DNA of 64,000 bases from Chloroflexota bacterium (lineage in GTDB: Bacteria > Chloroflexota > Anaerolineae > Aggregatilineales > Phototrophicaceae). Under the pieces are notes generated by a model. It was not told where the DNA came from, did no database searches, and saw only the letters and a program-made list of their open reading frames with translations. Location: assembly GCA_028875185.1 (NCBI GenBank), contig JAPPFH010000149.1, positions 1 to 64,000 of the forward strand, written 5' to 3'. A program made the translations under genes and the position numbers. Shown piece by piece: positions 18,508 to 27,936 of this stretch (the first letter of the stretch is position 1; the number at the start of each line of letters is the position of its first letter).

Positions 18508-21507
18508 CTAGAAGTTTTCCAGCTCGCTCAGATCGGCTCTGCCCTTTTGCATCGCGGCAATCTTTTGCAAGAGCGCGATGCGATTATTGCGCAGCGCTAC
18601 ATCATCCGTATGCACCAGCACGTTATCGAAGAAGGCAGTCACGGCCGGAACCATTGGCTCGAAGGCGCAGAGGAATCCGTCGACATTGGCGCAATCGCGC
18701 AAAGATGCCGACGCCTGCAGGTAGCTGTCATGCAGCGACTTTTCCTGATCCTCGCGCAATTGCGAAGGCGAAAACGCCTGTTCTTCCTCGCCCCGCGTGA
18801 TGCGCGCGCAGCGGGCGAAGGCGTCCAGAATCGCTTCCCAATCTTCGCGCCTGACCCAGGCGGCCAGTTGTCTGACGCCCTGCAAAGCGCGAGCGGGATC
18901 CTGCGCTTGTTCGCGCAAGACCGCATTGATGACATCGCGCCGAAATTCGTAATCCTCGCTCAAGAGGTTGTTTAGGCGTCCGCGCAGAAAATCGATTACC
19001 TGCTGCCGGACTGACGCTTCCACCGCCACTGGCTGTGAAGCCGCAACCTGCCGGATCAGACTGCGCAGGTCAACAGAAATGGTTTGATCCAGCAGAATTT
19101 GAATGACGCCCATTGCATTTCGCCGAAGACCGTAGGGGTCTGAAGTGGACTTCGGCGCCAGCCCAACCGCGAACAAACCCACGAGGCTGTCCAGTTTGTC
19201 GGCGATCGCCAGCAGGCGGCCCGCATCGCTGTCCGGCAGATTATCACCAGCGCCGCGCGGCAGCCAATGTTCAAATATCGCCTGCGCAAGGGCGGGCTCA
19301 GCGCCGTCCCGCAGCGCGTATTCGCGCCCCATGACGCCCTGCAGCGATGTCATCTCGACCACCATGCTGGTCGCCAGGTCAGCTTTGGCAATCTGCGCCG
19401 CCTCGCGTGCTGTGGCGATGTCAGCCCGGTCAAAGCCAAGCTGCTGACCTACAATTTCAACCGTCGAGGCAACCCGGTCATTCTTCGCGCGCATTGAGCC
19501 AAGTTCCGCTTGAAACGTCAGCGTGTCCAGCCGCGGCAGGTAATTTCGCAAAGGCTTTTGGATGTCTGATTCATAAAAGAAGCGCGCATCAGAAAAGCGC
19601 GCGCGCAGAACGTGCTCGTTGCCGTGAATAACCTTGTCGATATGTTGGCTGTCTCCGTTGCGGACGCCGATGAATGCATTCATCAGTTGCCCGCGGCTGT
19701 CTTCCAACGCGAAGTAGCGCTGATGTTTGCGCATGACCGTGACCAAGACATCGCGCGGCAAGTCGAGATACGACTCGGCAAACTCGCCGCGAAAGCACAC
19801 TGGCGTTTCGACGAGATTCGTCACTTCAGCGAGCAAGTCGTCATTTTCAGGCACGATGCCGCCCACGTCAGCGGCCAGATTCCGCGCTTGAGAAAGGATC
19901 CGCGTCATGCGCTCATGATAATCCAAGACGATCCCGGTTGCTGCGCAGGCCCCCTTGTAAGCGGCCGCGTCATTCAAGCTGATCTCGGGCGATCCGTATG
20001 GGCGCAGCCCGCAGGTCGCGTTCCCGCTGGAAACGCCGGCGTAGTCAAAGGGAATCACCGTCTGGCCAAACAGCGCCGCAATCCAGCGAATCGGACGCGA
20101 GAAGGCGACGCCGCTCTCATTCCAGCGCATCGACTTCTCGAATTTGATGCCGGCGATAAATCCCGGCAAGGCTTCCGCCAGTACATCCGTTGTCGGGCGC
20201 CCCGGGTTGCGCACCGCTGCCATGACGTAGCGACCGCCATCCAGCTCTCGTATTTGCAAATCAGCCACATCGACGCCTTTGCCGCGCGCGAATCCGATGG
20301 CAGCGCGCGTCGGCGCGCCATCGGCGTCGTAAGCGCGATCAGCCGGCGGACCCTTGGCGACGAATTCTTCATCGGCCTGTTTTGGCGCCACCTCACGCGC
20401 GATCACGACAATCCGGCGCGGCGTTGTGTATATCTCGATTTCGTCATGCGCCAAGCGCAGCGCGTCAAATAATGCGGGAGCGGCTGCCTGCGCCTGCTTA
20501 AGCGCGGCTGTCACATCATCAGCCGGCATCTCTTCCACGCCGATCTCGATCAAGACGTCAGCCGCTTCAGTCGGCGGCGGCGGCATCTCGCCCGCCGTTT
20601 GCGCCGGCGCGCCACGCCAGCGCTCCCCCGTCTTCATTAGCGGATGCCCCAGCGCTTCCCGTCCGGCGACATATTCTTTGGCGATCGCGCGCGTCATCTC
20701 GCGCATGCGCCGAAAATAATTCGCCCGTTCGGTGACGCCAATCGCGCCGCGCGTATCCAGCACATTGAACAAGTGACTGCACTTGAGCACGTAGTCATAA
20801 GCGGCGATCAGCGCATCGCCTTCCAGCGCGTTCGCGTATTCGCGCTCGTAGGTGTCGAAGACGGTCTTCAAAGCCTCCACATCGGCGACATCAAAGTAGT
20901 AACGGCAATGCTCGACTTCATCGCCGAACATGACATCGCCATAATTGACGCCGTCCAGCCAGTCGATGTCCCATGCCGATTCTTTCCCTTGCAACGCAAG
21001 CGCGATGCGCTCAATGCCATAGGTGATCTCGGCGCTGACGGGATCGAGATTCAAGCCGCCCGCCTGCTGGAAATAGGTGAATTGCGTGATCTCTTGCCCA
21101 TCAAGCCAGACTTCCCATCCCAGCCCCCAAGCGCCAAGCGCCGGCGATTCCCAGTTGTCCTCGACAAATCGGATGTCATGCTCGCGCTGCTTAATGCCCA
21201 ACGCTTCCAGCGACGCCAGATATAATTCCTGCGGATTCCCCGGATCCGGCTTTAGGATCACCTGATACTGATAGTATTTCTGCATGCGATTGGGGTTTTG
21301 ACCGTAGCGACCGTCATCGGGACGAACTGACGGCTCGACGTAAGCGACGCGCCAGGGTTCCGGCCCCAACACGCGCAAGGTCGTCGCCGGATTGCCCGTG
21401 CCAGCGCCGACCTGCACATTATAGGGCGCCCAGATCAAGCAGTCCTGCGCCGCCCAATATTCATGCAGCTTCAATATAACCTGCTGAAACGTCAGAGGGG
21501 ATGCCAT
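18508..21507 (-). CDS. glyQS: glycyl-tRNA synthetase, fused alpha and beta subunits
   Basis: This 999-aa protein joins the two chains of the bacterial alpha2beta2 enzyme. Residues 1-290 are the catalytic alpha subunit ([44 protein letters not shown]). A Pro-rich linker lies near 300-320. The beta subunit starts at about 322 ([14 protein letters not shown]) and carries the HD-like and C-terminal anticodon-binding parts. It charges tRNA-Gly in the cytoplasm. Most bacteria with this type have separate glyQ and glyS; fusions are known, for example in Chlamydia. It stands alone, and its upstream gap carries a dispersed repeat. Confidence 0.95.
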   Translation of the reverse strand: MASPLTFQQVILKLHEYWAAQDCLIWAPYNVQVGAGTGNPATTLRVLGPEPWRVAYVEPSVRPDDGRYGQNPNRMQKYYQYQVILKPDPGNPQELYLASLEALGIKQREHDIRFVEDNWESPALGAWGLGWEVWLDGQEITQFTYFQQAGGLNLDPVSAEITYGIERIALALQGKESAWDIDWLDGVNYGDVMFGDEVEHCRYYFDVADVEALKTVFDTYEREYANALEGDALIAAYDYVLKCSHLFNVLDTRGAIGVTERANYFRRMREMTRAIAKEYVAGREALGHPLMKTGERWRGAPAQTAGEMPPPPTEAADVLIEIGVEEMPADDVTAALKQAQAAAPALFDALRLAHDEIEIYTTPRRIVVIAREVAPKQADEEFVAKGPPADRAYDADGAPTRAAIGFARGKGVDVADLQIRELDGGRYVMAAVRNPGRPTTDVLAEALPGFIAGIKFEKSMRWNESGVAFSRPIRWIAALFGQTVIPFDYAGVSSGNATCGLRPYGSPEISLNDAAAYKGACAATGIVLDYHERMTRILSQARNLAADVGGIVPENDDLLAEVTNLVETPVCFRGEFAESYLDLPRDVLVTVMRKHQRYFALEDSRGQLMNAFIGVRNGDSQHIDKVIHGNEHVLRARFSDARFFYESDIQKPLRNYLPRLDTLTFQAELGSMRAKNDRVASTVEIVGQQLGFDRADIATAREAAQIAKADLATSMVVEMTSLQGVMGREYALRDGAEPALAQAIFEHWLPRGAGDNLPDSDAGRLLAIADKLDSLVGLFAVGLAPKSTSDPYGLRRNAMGVIQILLDQTISVDLRSLIRQVAASQPVAVEASVRQQVIDFLRGRLNNLLSEDYEFRRDVINAVLREQAQDPARALQGVRQLAAWVRREDWEAILDAFARCARITRGEEEQAFSPSQLREDQEKSLHDSYLQASASLRDCANVDGFLCAFEPMVPAVTAFFDNVLVHTDDVALRNNRIALLQKIAAMQKGRADLSELENF

Positions 21508-21622
21508 TCAACTTCCTGACTGTAACTTCGGCTGATTATCAGGCGAGCATTATAGGCGCGAAGGCTTCAATTAACGAGGGCTGCGGCGGGACAACAATCA
21601 CGAGCGTCAAATTTGGCGAGAA

Positions 21623-21672
21623 CTGTAGGGGCGACCGCCCCGCAGTGTCTACGCGCGGCTTGGGTCGCCCGC
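21623..21672 (+). repeat. dispersed TGTAGGGGCGA palindromic repeat, copy 1
   Basis: CTGTAGGGGCGACC at 21623-21636 and GGTCGCCCGC at 21663-21672 form an 8-bp stem (GGGCGACC/GGTCGCCC) around a long loop. The same 5' and 3' sequences occur at 53.1 kb with almost no loop, so this copy looks like one carrying extra bases in the loop. It lies in the 239-bp gap between the glycyl-tRNA synthetase start and the DUF4340 gene, which has no other recognisable content. Confidence 0.65.
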
Positions 21673-21746
21673 ATGTCACCACATCGCGTAGCAGCTGCCT
21701 TCTTGACGCGCTGAGGAGAGGAGCCGCGGGATGGGATGGAGTTCCG

Positions 21747-22820
21747 TTACCCGCCGCTCTCCCCAATCATTTCGCCTTCAGCTTCCGGCGCCTTTACCAG
21801 ATCAGCGCGGCTAAGGTCGTTGAACGCGCTGAATACCGTATCGCGCACGAGCACATAGTATTCGGCATCAGACGACTTGAGCGCGACTCCATCGTCCAAA
21901 ACAGCGCCAAATGCCAAACTGTAAGTCTCTTCGCTGTACTCAGGTTCGGCGTCAACCGTTTCGTCCGCGGACGTCTCCGAATCGCCTTCAGCCACTTGGC
22001 TCTCCGATGCCACTTCGGCGCTTTCATCAACCGCCACGAGCTTACGGTAGCGCACGTCGACCGTGACCTGGGGCGCAGCCATCTCGTACTCGTCCAGCGC
22101 CGCCAATCCAAGCGGTTCCAGCAATCGAATCGTCGCTGCATTACGCAGGATAATCGGCACCTTGGTGTCTTCGAATTGCTCGCCTTCGCCCAAATCGGTA
22201 TAGATCATGCCCTCGTCAGCGCGGACGAAAGTGAAACTGCCTTCGGCATTCTGAACGGTAATCTCCAGCACGTCATCTTGGGACACGGTGACGTAGCTCG
22301 AATCAAGCCAGGTGGAAATCTGGGTGGAGAGCTCCCACGAATTCAGACCCAGGCCAAGGTAAACCTCGTCCTCGCCGGCGCGCCGCACGTAGACGGAATC
22401 GGCGCCGCCGCTGCCGCCGAGATAGATGTCGACGCTGGCATCACCGCTTTCGAGCATGATCTTTCGCCGGAAATCGTTATCCCCTACCTCCAGCCGGACG
22501 AAATTCGCCCGATTGGTCGCCACCAACCGCCGCGCATCCATGCCAGCGATCTTTTCCAGGATCGCTTCGACTTTGTCGCCATCGACCGGGAAGTCATCGG
22601 CGCCGGGCAGCGCCCAGCCATCTTCGCGGCGTGCGACCGTTACCTCGTTGCCCAAATCGTCAGTGAAATACAGGCGCTCGATATCAGCGACTTTCATGCC
22701 CAAGACGATCGGCTCAACTGTAGGCGCTTGAGTGCCGGAAGTTGTAATGACCGAAATCGCCAGCAGAACTAGCTGAACGACCAAAAGGACGAGGAGCAGA
22801 ACATTGCTGCGGCTCAACAT
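21747..22820 (-). CDS. DUF4340 domain protein, partner of Gld-type transporter
   Basis: The 357-aa protein has an N-terminal membrane anchor (residues 7-26), then an extracytoplasmic region of beta-rich repeats typical of DUF4340 (phrases IERLYFTDD, GWALPGADDFPVDGDKVEAILEKIAGMDARRLV). An acidic low-complexity stretch is at about 285-305. Its start overlaps the stop of the GldFG gene by one base (TAATG), so translation is coupled. DUF4340 genes regularly follow gldA-gldF-gldG type ABC operons in bacteria that do not glide. The substrate of these systems is unknown. Confidence 0.85.
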   Translation of the reverse strand: MLSRSNVLLLVLLVVQLVLLAISVITTSGTQAPTVEPIVLGMKVADIERLYFTDDLGNEVTVARREDGWALPGADDFPVDGDKVEAILEKIAGMDARRLVATNRANFVRLEVGDNDFRRKIMLESGDASVDIYLGGSGGADSVYVRRAGEDEVYLGLGLNSWELSTQISTWLDSSYVTVSQDDVLEITVQNAEGSFTFVRADEGMIYTDLGEGEQFEDTKVPIILRNAATIRLLEPLGLAALDEYEMAAPQVTVDVRYRKLVAVDESAEVASESQVAEGDSETSADETVDAEPEYSEETYSLAFGAVLDDGVALKSSDAEYYVLVRDTVFSAFNDLSRADLVKAPEAEGEMIGESGG

Positions 22821-25762
22821 TATTCGCCTCCTTCGCTAGCTTGCGCGGCGGATTCAGCGGCGGCTCTTTCGCCTGCTGGCGCCTCGATCGCGTCCGGCGG
22901 CGGAATCAGAGCCAATGGTTTCTCCGACCGGCGCTGCAATTGCCAGACGACGGCGATCAATACCAAGCCGATGATCGCGACCGCGTAATTGATCAATACC
23001 CAGCGGTCTTGCGCCTCCTGGCTAATGGGCGGCAGAATGCGCGCTACACTCCCGCGGCTGCGAATGGAGGCGAGCGATACATCCTCGGTGAACCAGTCGA
23101 TCGCATTGGCAATCAATTGCAAGTTGCTGACGAAGCGATCGCCGGCGAAGTTGGCTGAAATTTGATAAACCGTGTCGTTGACGAACTCGGAACTGCCAAG
23201 CACGACCATTCGTGTGCCCGCTGGCGAGCGTTCAATTAAGCCGATCGGCTCTGACGCGGCGCCCTCGGGATCAAGACCCGCATCAGCCTCTCCCGCCTCA
23301 AATGGCGATGGCTTGTCTATAAAGTAGCTGCTGAAGGACGACTCGACTGCGACCGCCAGCGGGAAGGACGACAATTCACCGCCCATCGGAAATCCGAATT
23401 CGGGATACAGCTCCAAATCCGGCTGCGGATCAGCCACAGTTGTCTCCCAAGACGCGTCGCTGGAACGAATCAAGGTCGTGACGCGCGCATCGTCGAGCAG
23501 CAACTCGTCCACTTTAACCGGCGAGGCCCAACTCATGGTCACCAGCGGCAAGCTATTGACCACCGGACTGTCGGCGTCCAGACCATTCGGGCGCACGTCG
23601 ATGAAGAATGGATAATCCAGCGCTTGAATCTCGGTGACGATCATGTCGCCAACATCGCGCTGCGTCTGCATCGGGAAGGGCGCGTTCTGATAATCCATCA
23701 CCAGGCTTTCGCCGATGATGATGCCGTAGCTCCTGAGCAGATCTGCGATGCCGCTTTCGTTCGGGTCAAGCAGCAGCGCCCCGGCGTAGGGATCAACGCC
23801 TAGCCGATAGTGCCCGGCCGCGACTACCAGCGAGCCGCCGCGCATGACGTACTGGTCAATCGCATAGCGCTGCGCATCCGTCAAGCTGTGGGGCGACATG
23901 AGTACCAGCGCATCCACATCAGCGCCGATCTGCCCCTCTTCCAGGGTGACGCGCCGCAGCTCGTAAGAATCGCGCAGCGTCCCTTCGAGGATGCTGTACT
24001 GCTGCAGACTCGGCATCTGCTGCCCAAACTGATCAATCGCCTGCGCCGGCGGCGTCCATAGACCAATCACCTTCAAGAAACCGGACGACGAGCGCTTCAG
24101 TGACGCCTCAATGGCGCTGCGGATCTCCGCCTGGCTCAAATCGCCCGAGGGGTAAATGACCTGGGTCTCGCCGCCAGCCTCGACAACCAGATGCAGAAAG
24201 AAACTGTCGGCCGAAAAGAAATTCGTTGGCACGGGCTGAATCTGGTAGCGGTCAAATAACTCCTGCTCGCTGATGCCGACATCGGGCGCCGACAGGTCGA
24301 CCAGGACAAAGTCCACAGAGTCTGGGTTGCCGGCTGCGATTTCCGCCGTCACGTCTTGCATCGTCTGGCTGACCGCCGCCATCGAACCTGGCAAGGTCGC
24401 CGACGACGCATAAAGCGTCAGCTTCGCCGGCTGCTCAAGCGAAGCGAGCACCGCCTCGAGGCTTTGGAAGCCATAGACGACGCGCTGGATATTGCTCGTC
24501 AAATCATATTCCAGATTGCGCAGGCGCGCTTCAATGCCCAGCGGCGTATCAACGACCTCGATAACCTCGGAGAAGTTCAGCGCGGCGCTTTGGTCGCCAT
24601 AAGCGATAAGCACGTCAAAATACACATTGACCAGGGACAAGCCGCCGCGGTCATTGGTTTGCAGAGGCGTCGGCCGGATGCCATGGATTTGATTCGCCTC
24701 GCGTTCCATCTCAGGATCCGTCAGCGGGTCGACGAATTCCAGTTGCAGCCTGCCATTCGACGCAAGCTCGTATTCGCGCAGCATGTCTTTTATGCGCGGC
24801 GCCAACGGCGCCAGCAGCGGATGGCTCCGCTCGCTGAAATATCCGCGGATCAACAAGGGCTCCTGCAATCCCATCAACAGATCTTTCGTGACATCGGACA
24901 GGCTGTATTCGCGGTGCTGCGTCAAGTCCAGGCGGGCGGCGTTAACCGGCGCGACCAGCATATTGAAGAGCAGCAGATTCATGCCAATCAGCGCGAGACC
25001 GACGCCGGCATTCACCCGATGCGAGCGTAAATGCGCGCCCCGACTCCAACGCTTGCTATCCAGCGACAGGATATTGAGCGCCAAGAAAAAAATGGCGAGC
25101 GAGCCATAATAGAGCAGATCGCGCAGATCGATGACGCCGCGTTCAATGCTCTCGAAGCGGCTGCCCGTGCCAAACTTGCGCAGCAAATCGCCGGCAGCCG
25201 CGCCAAACAAATCGGTGATGACCGGCGAGCCGATCGCCTGCAGGGCGCCGCAGATGACCGCCGTGCCGATCAGCGCCACCAGCTGATTGTCCGTCCGTGA
25301 TGAAACGAATAATCCAATCGCGATATAACTCGAAGCCAGCAGCAGCGCCGCCAGATACCCGCCGATGACCGGTCCCCAATCGAGATTGCCCAGCGATTGC
25401 ACCGTCAGCGGTAGGAAGAGCGTCAGCCCAAGCGCCAGCGCGACCAAGGTCATTGCCGAGAGGAATTTGCCCGCTACCAATTCGCTCAGGCGCACCGGCA
25501 TCGTCAGCAGCACTTGCAGGTTGCCGCTTTCCTCCTCGCGGCTCCACTGGTGCATCGTCAGCGCCGCAACCAGCAGAATCATCAACAGCGGCATCCATTC
25601 GAAAAGCGCCCGCACATCGGCGACGCCGCGAGCGAAGAATGAATCGACCCAGAAGAAGACAAACAGGGTCAGCACCAGAAAAACACCGACGAAGATCAGC
25701 GCCATCGGCGACCCGAAATAAAGTTTCAGCTCTTTGCCCGCGATTGAGAGAATCTTCTTCAT
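22820..25762 (-). CDS. ABC-2 permease fused to GldG-type auxiliary domain
   Basis: The 980-aa protein fuses two usually separate subunits. Residues 1-245 are an ABC-2/GldF permease with six hydrophobic segments. After another membrane segment (about 253-272) comes a 650-residue extracytoplasmic GldG/ABC_transp_aux region (NAARLDLTQHREYSLSD is the family's entry motif). A C-terminal membrane segment (about 930-950) and a Pro/Ala/Glu-rich tail end the protein. AGGAG lies 6 nt before the ATG. It sits 9 bp after the ATPase gene and overlaps the DUF4340 gene by one base. With the ATPase it should form an exporter; the cargo is unknown, and no gliding genes are near. Confidence 0.9.
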   Translation of the reverse strand: MKKILSIAGKELKLYFGSPMALIFVGVFLVLTLFVFFWVDSFFARGVADVRALFEWMPLLMILLVAALTMHQWSREEESGNLQVLLTMPVRLSELVAGKFLSAMTLVALALGLTLFLPLTVQSLGNLDWGPVIGGYLAALLLASSYIAIGLFVSSRTDNQLVALIGTAVICGALQAIGSPVITDLFGAAAGDLLRKFGTGSRFESIERGVIDLRDLLYYGSLAIFFLALNILSLDSKRWSRGAHLRSHRVNAGVGLALIGMNLLLFNMLVAPVNAARLDLTQHREYSLSDVTKDLLMGLQEPLLIRGYFSERSHPLLAPLAPRIKDMLREYELASNGRLQLEFVDPLTDPEMEREANQIHGIRPTPLQTNDRGGLSLVNVYFDVLIAYGDQSAALNFSEVIEVVDTPLGIEARLRNLEYDLTSNIQRVVYGFQSLEAVLASLEQPAKLTLYASSATLPGSMAAVSQTMQDVTAEIAAGNPDSVDFVLVDLSAPDVGISEQELFDRYQIQPVPTNFFSADSFFLHLVVEAGGETQVIYPSGDLSQAEIRSAIEASLKRSSSGFLKVIGLWTPPAQAIDQFGQQMPSLQQYSILEGTLRDSYELRRVTLEEGQIGADVDALVLMSPHSLTDAQRYAIDQYVMRGGSLVVAAGHYRLGVDPYAGALLLDPNESGIADLLRSYGIIIGESLVMDYQNAPFPMQTQRDVGDMIVTEIQALDYPFFIDVRPNGLDADSPVVNSLPLVTMSWASPVKVDELLLDDARVTTLIRSSDASWETTVADPQPDLELYPEFGFPMGGELSSFPLAVAVESSFSSYFIDKPSPFEAGEADAGLDPEGAASEPIGLIERSPAGTRMVVLGSSEFVNDTVYQISANFAGDRFVSNLQLIANAIDWFTEDVSLASIRSRGSVARILPPISQEAQDRWVLINYAVAIIGLVLIAVVWQLQRRSEKPLALIPPPDAIEAPAGERAAAESAAQASEGGE

Positions 25763-25771
25763 TACCGTCTC

Positions 25772-26686
25772 CTAAGCCGTGGTCGCCAGTTGATTGAAGA
25801 AGATTTCCAGCGTGACCGTATCGCGCCGCAGTTCACGCAAGCGCCAGTTTCGCTCGCGCGCAAGGGCGTAGATTCGCGGCGTGATATCGTCCGAACTGAC
25901 GATGCGGTAAGCGGGATAATCATCGGACGAGCGCGTCAGCTGTACCTGCGAGATGCCTTCCAATGACGCCAGCGCCGGCGCCACATCTTCATCGTCCTCC
26001 TCGAGCACCAGCGTGGCGTCGTTGCTTGCGCTTAATTCTCGCAGGCTTTGATCGGCGCGCACTTCGCCGTTGATGATGATGACAACGCGGTCACAGATCG
26101 CTTCGACCTCTGACAAAATATGCGATGAAAAGAGGATCGTGCTGTTACGCGCCAGCGATTTGATCAAGGCGCGAATCTCGACGATCTGAGTTGGATCCAA
26201 GCCCACTGTCGGTTCGTCCAAGATGAGAAACGGCGGCTTATGCAAAATCGCCTGCGCCAAACCGACGCGCTGCCGCAAACCCTTGCTCAAGGAAGCGATC
26301 GGGCGCGTCAAATAATCTTGCAAGCCGGCGCCGTAAACAGCGTCCGAAAGCAGTGGAATAAGATCGGACGGTCGAATGCCGCGCAAATCAGCCAGCATGG
26401 AGAGATATGCCTGCACCGAAAGCTCTGGATAAAGCGGTGTATCCTCAGACAGATATCCGATCCGCGCCTGCACGCCATGCAATTCACTCAATACATTCAA
26501 TCCGTCTATCTCGACCAAGCCCTCGTCCGGATGCAAGAAACCGGTGATGATCTTTATCGCCGTTGACTTGCCCGCGCCATTGGGACCCAACAAACCCACG
26601 ATCTCGCCCGGCTGAATATCAAAGCTGACCTGATGCAGCGCGCGAATGTTGCCGTAGCGCTTGGAGATATCTCGCACACGAATCAC
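25772..26686 (-). CDS. ABC transporter ATP-binding protein (GldA/CcmA type)
   Basis: The 304-aa ATPase powers the GldFG-type transporter encoded immediately downstream. Visible are Walker A (GPNGAGKST, from residue 35), Q-loop (IGYLSEDTPLYPELSV), signature (SLSKGLRQRVGLAQA), Walker B (FLILDEPTVGLDP) and the switch His (SSHILSEVE). The last 80 residues are a regulatory extension common in the family. The start is GTG 26686, because a full AGGAGG site lies 7-8 nt upstream. It heads a three-gene operon with GldFG and DUF4340. The 131-bp gap before it has no convincing -35. Confidence 0.93.
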   Translation of the reverse strand: MIRVRDISKRYGNIRALHQVSFDIQPGEIVGLLGPNGAGKSTAIKIITGFLHPDEGLVEIDGLNVLSELHGVQARIGYLSEDTPLYPELSVQAYLSMLADLRGIRPSDLIPLLSDAVYGAGLQDYLTRPIASLSKGLRQRVGLAQAILHKPPFLILDEPTVGLDPTQIVEIRALIKSLARNSTILFSSHILSEVEAICDRVVIIINGEVRADQSLRELSASNDATLVLEEDDEDVAPALASLEGISQVQLTRSSDDYPAYRIVSSDDITPRIYALARERNWRLRELRRDTVTLEIFFNQLATTA

Positions 26687-26817
26687 TGGTCCCCTCCTTT
26701 CCTCTCGTCCTAGCCGAAGAGTTCACACAATTGCCCCGCCATATTATCAGCCATGATAGAAATCCGACGCCGTAAATCCAGATAGAGTCTTTTACCAATT
26801 TGTAAATTCCGCAGCTT

Positions 26818-27765
26818 TCAGGCGGAATGCGCATCTATCCGCGTTTTGCACAGAATCTCCTGATAATGCTCATAGCTAAACTGCGCGCCGCCCGCGTATA
26901 AAGCGTTGACCGTCCCCGCCGCCACGCCGCAGCGCAGCGCCTCCGCCAAGCCTTTCCCATCAGCCAATGCGGTGACGATTCCCGCATGCAGGCAATCGCC
27001 GCTGGCGACTGGATCAACCGGCTGAATCGCGGGCGGCGTCCCTTTGGCAATTAAGCGCTCCGTCACCAGCAGCGCGCCCTCCGCGCCCAACGATACGACT
27101 ACAAGGCTTAGGCCATCGGCGATCAATCGTCGCGCGGCCGCAATGATGTCGCCCGCTGTTTTCAGCTTTATCCCAAGCGCCGCTTCGATCTCTTCCCGGT
27201 TGACCTTAATGGCGAATGGCGTCGCTTTAATCGAATTCGCCAAGGTCGTCTTGCTGCTGTCAACCCAGACGCGCGCCCCCATCGCGTTCAAACGCGCGAT
27301 CAATTCGAAAGGCGCTTCGGCTGGCGCGCCCAGTGGCAAGCTGCCGCATAGACAGACCGTTGCCACCTCGTCGCGTTCGGCGACGCGGCAGATGTCATCC
27401 GCCAGCGCCCGCCAGTCCGACGGTCTGATGCGTCCCGATTCGTTGATCACGGTGGACAGGCCGTCTTGATTCGCGATTATTGTGCAGGTCCGCGTTTCCC
27501 CAGCGAAAATTGTCCACTCAGCGTCATAGCCATCGTCGGCGACCAGCGCTTCTACCATGCGCCCGGTATGCCCGCCGAGCAAGCCCATCGTCAGCGGTTT
27601 GCCGCCCAGAATCTTAACCGCGCGCGCGACGTTCAAGCCCTTGCCGCCTGGCACAGCTATAGCGCCGTCGATTCGTGATATATTGCCGATGGCGAAATCC
27701 TTCACCACCATCGTGCGATCCAGCGCGGTGTTAGGCGTAACACAAACAATGGTCTCTCGTGTCAT
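26818..27765 (-). CDS. PfkB-family sugar-phosphate kinase (1-phosphofructokinase-like)
   Basis: The 315-aa ribokinase-fold protein has both PfkB signatures: GGKGLNVARAVKILGG near residue 40 and VDPVASGDCLHAG near 250, the latter holding the catalytic Asp and anion hole. The VASGD form (Ser for Ala) is typical of the FruK/LacC branch, which phosphorylates fructose-1-phosphate or tagatose-6-phosphate. No PTS or other sugar gene is adjacent, so the substrate is unconfirmed. ATG 27765 has AGGA 7 nt upstream; a TTG six codons earlier is less likely. It is same-strand with the Gld operon but 131 bp away. Confidence 0.88.
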   Translation of the reverse strand: MTRETIVCVTPNTALDRTMVVKDFAIGNISRIDGAIAVPGGKGLNVARAVKILGGKPLTMGLLGGHTGRMVEALVADDGYDAEWTIFAGETRTCTIIANQDGLSTVINESGRIRPSDWRALADDICRVAERDEVATVCLCGSLPLGAPAEAPFELIARLNAMGARVWVDSSKTTLANSIKATPFAIKVNREEIEAALGIKLKTAGDIIAAARRLIADGLSLVVVSLGAEGALLVTERLIAKGTPPAIQPVDPVASGDCLHAGIVTALADGKGLAEALRCGVAAGTVNALYAGGAQFSYEHYQEILCKTRIDAHSA

Positions 27766-27809
27766 CGCAATGTCCTGGCACAAGTGTGACAGTCAAAACT
27801 TACACCAAG

Positions 27810-27829
27810 CGCCTTGACTCATCAAGGCG
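27810..27829. other. perfect short hairpin in divergent intergenic region
   Basis: CGCCTTGA (27810-27817) and TCAAGGCG (27822-27829) form a perfect 8-bp stem with a CTCA loop, about 45 bp upstream of the kinase start and 107 bp upstream of the FHA-protein start. There is no T-tract on either side, so it is not a typical terminator. It could be an operator; nothing else supports that. Confidence 0.4.
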
Positions 27830-27936
27830 ACGCTTGCCCGACGCTGGCGCCGCCCAGACGCCTCCGCCTATGCCTGCTTGAAAGGCAAAGCTACAATCAG
27901 CTAAGGCACTCTGAACAACCGACGGTGTAAAATTCT

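Noticed and set aside
21501..22772. 423-codon rightward open frame opposite the DUF4340 gene
   Set aside because: It is antisense to a convincing DUF4340 gene, has low-complexity composition, no ribosome site and no recognisable domain; long antisense frames are expected in this GC-rich codon usage.
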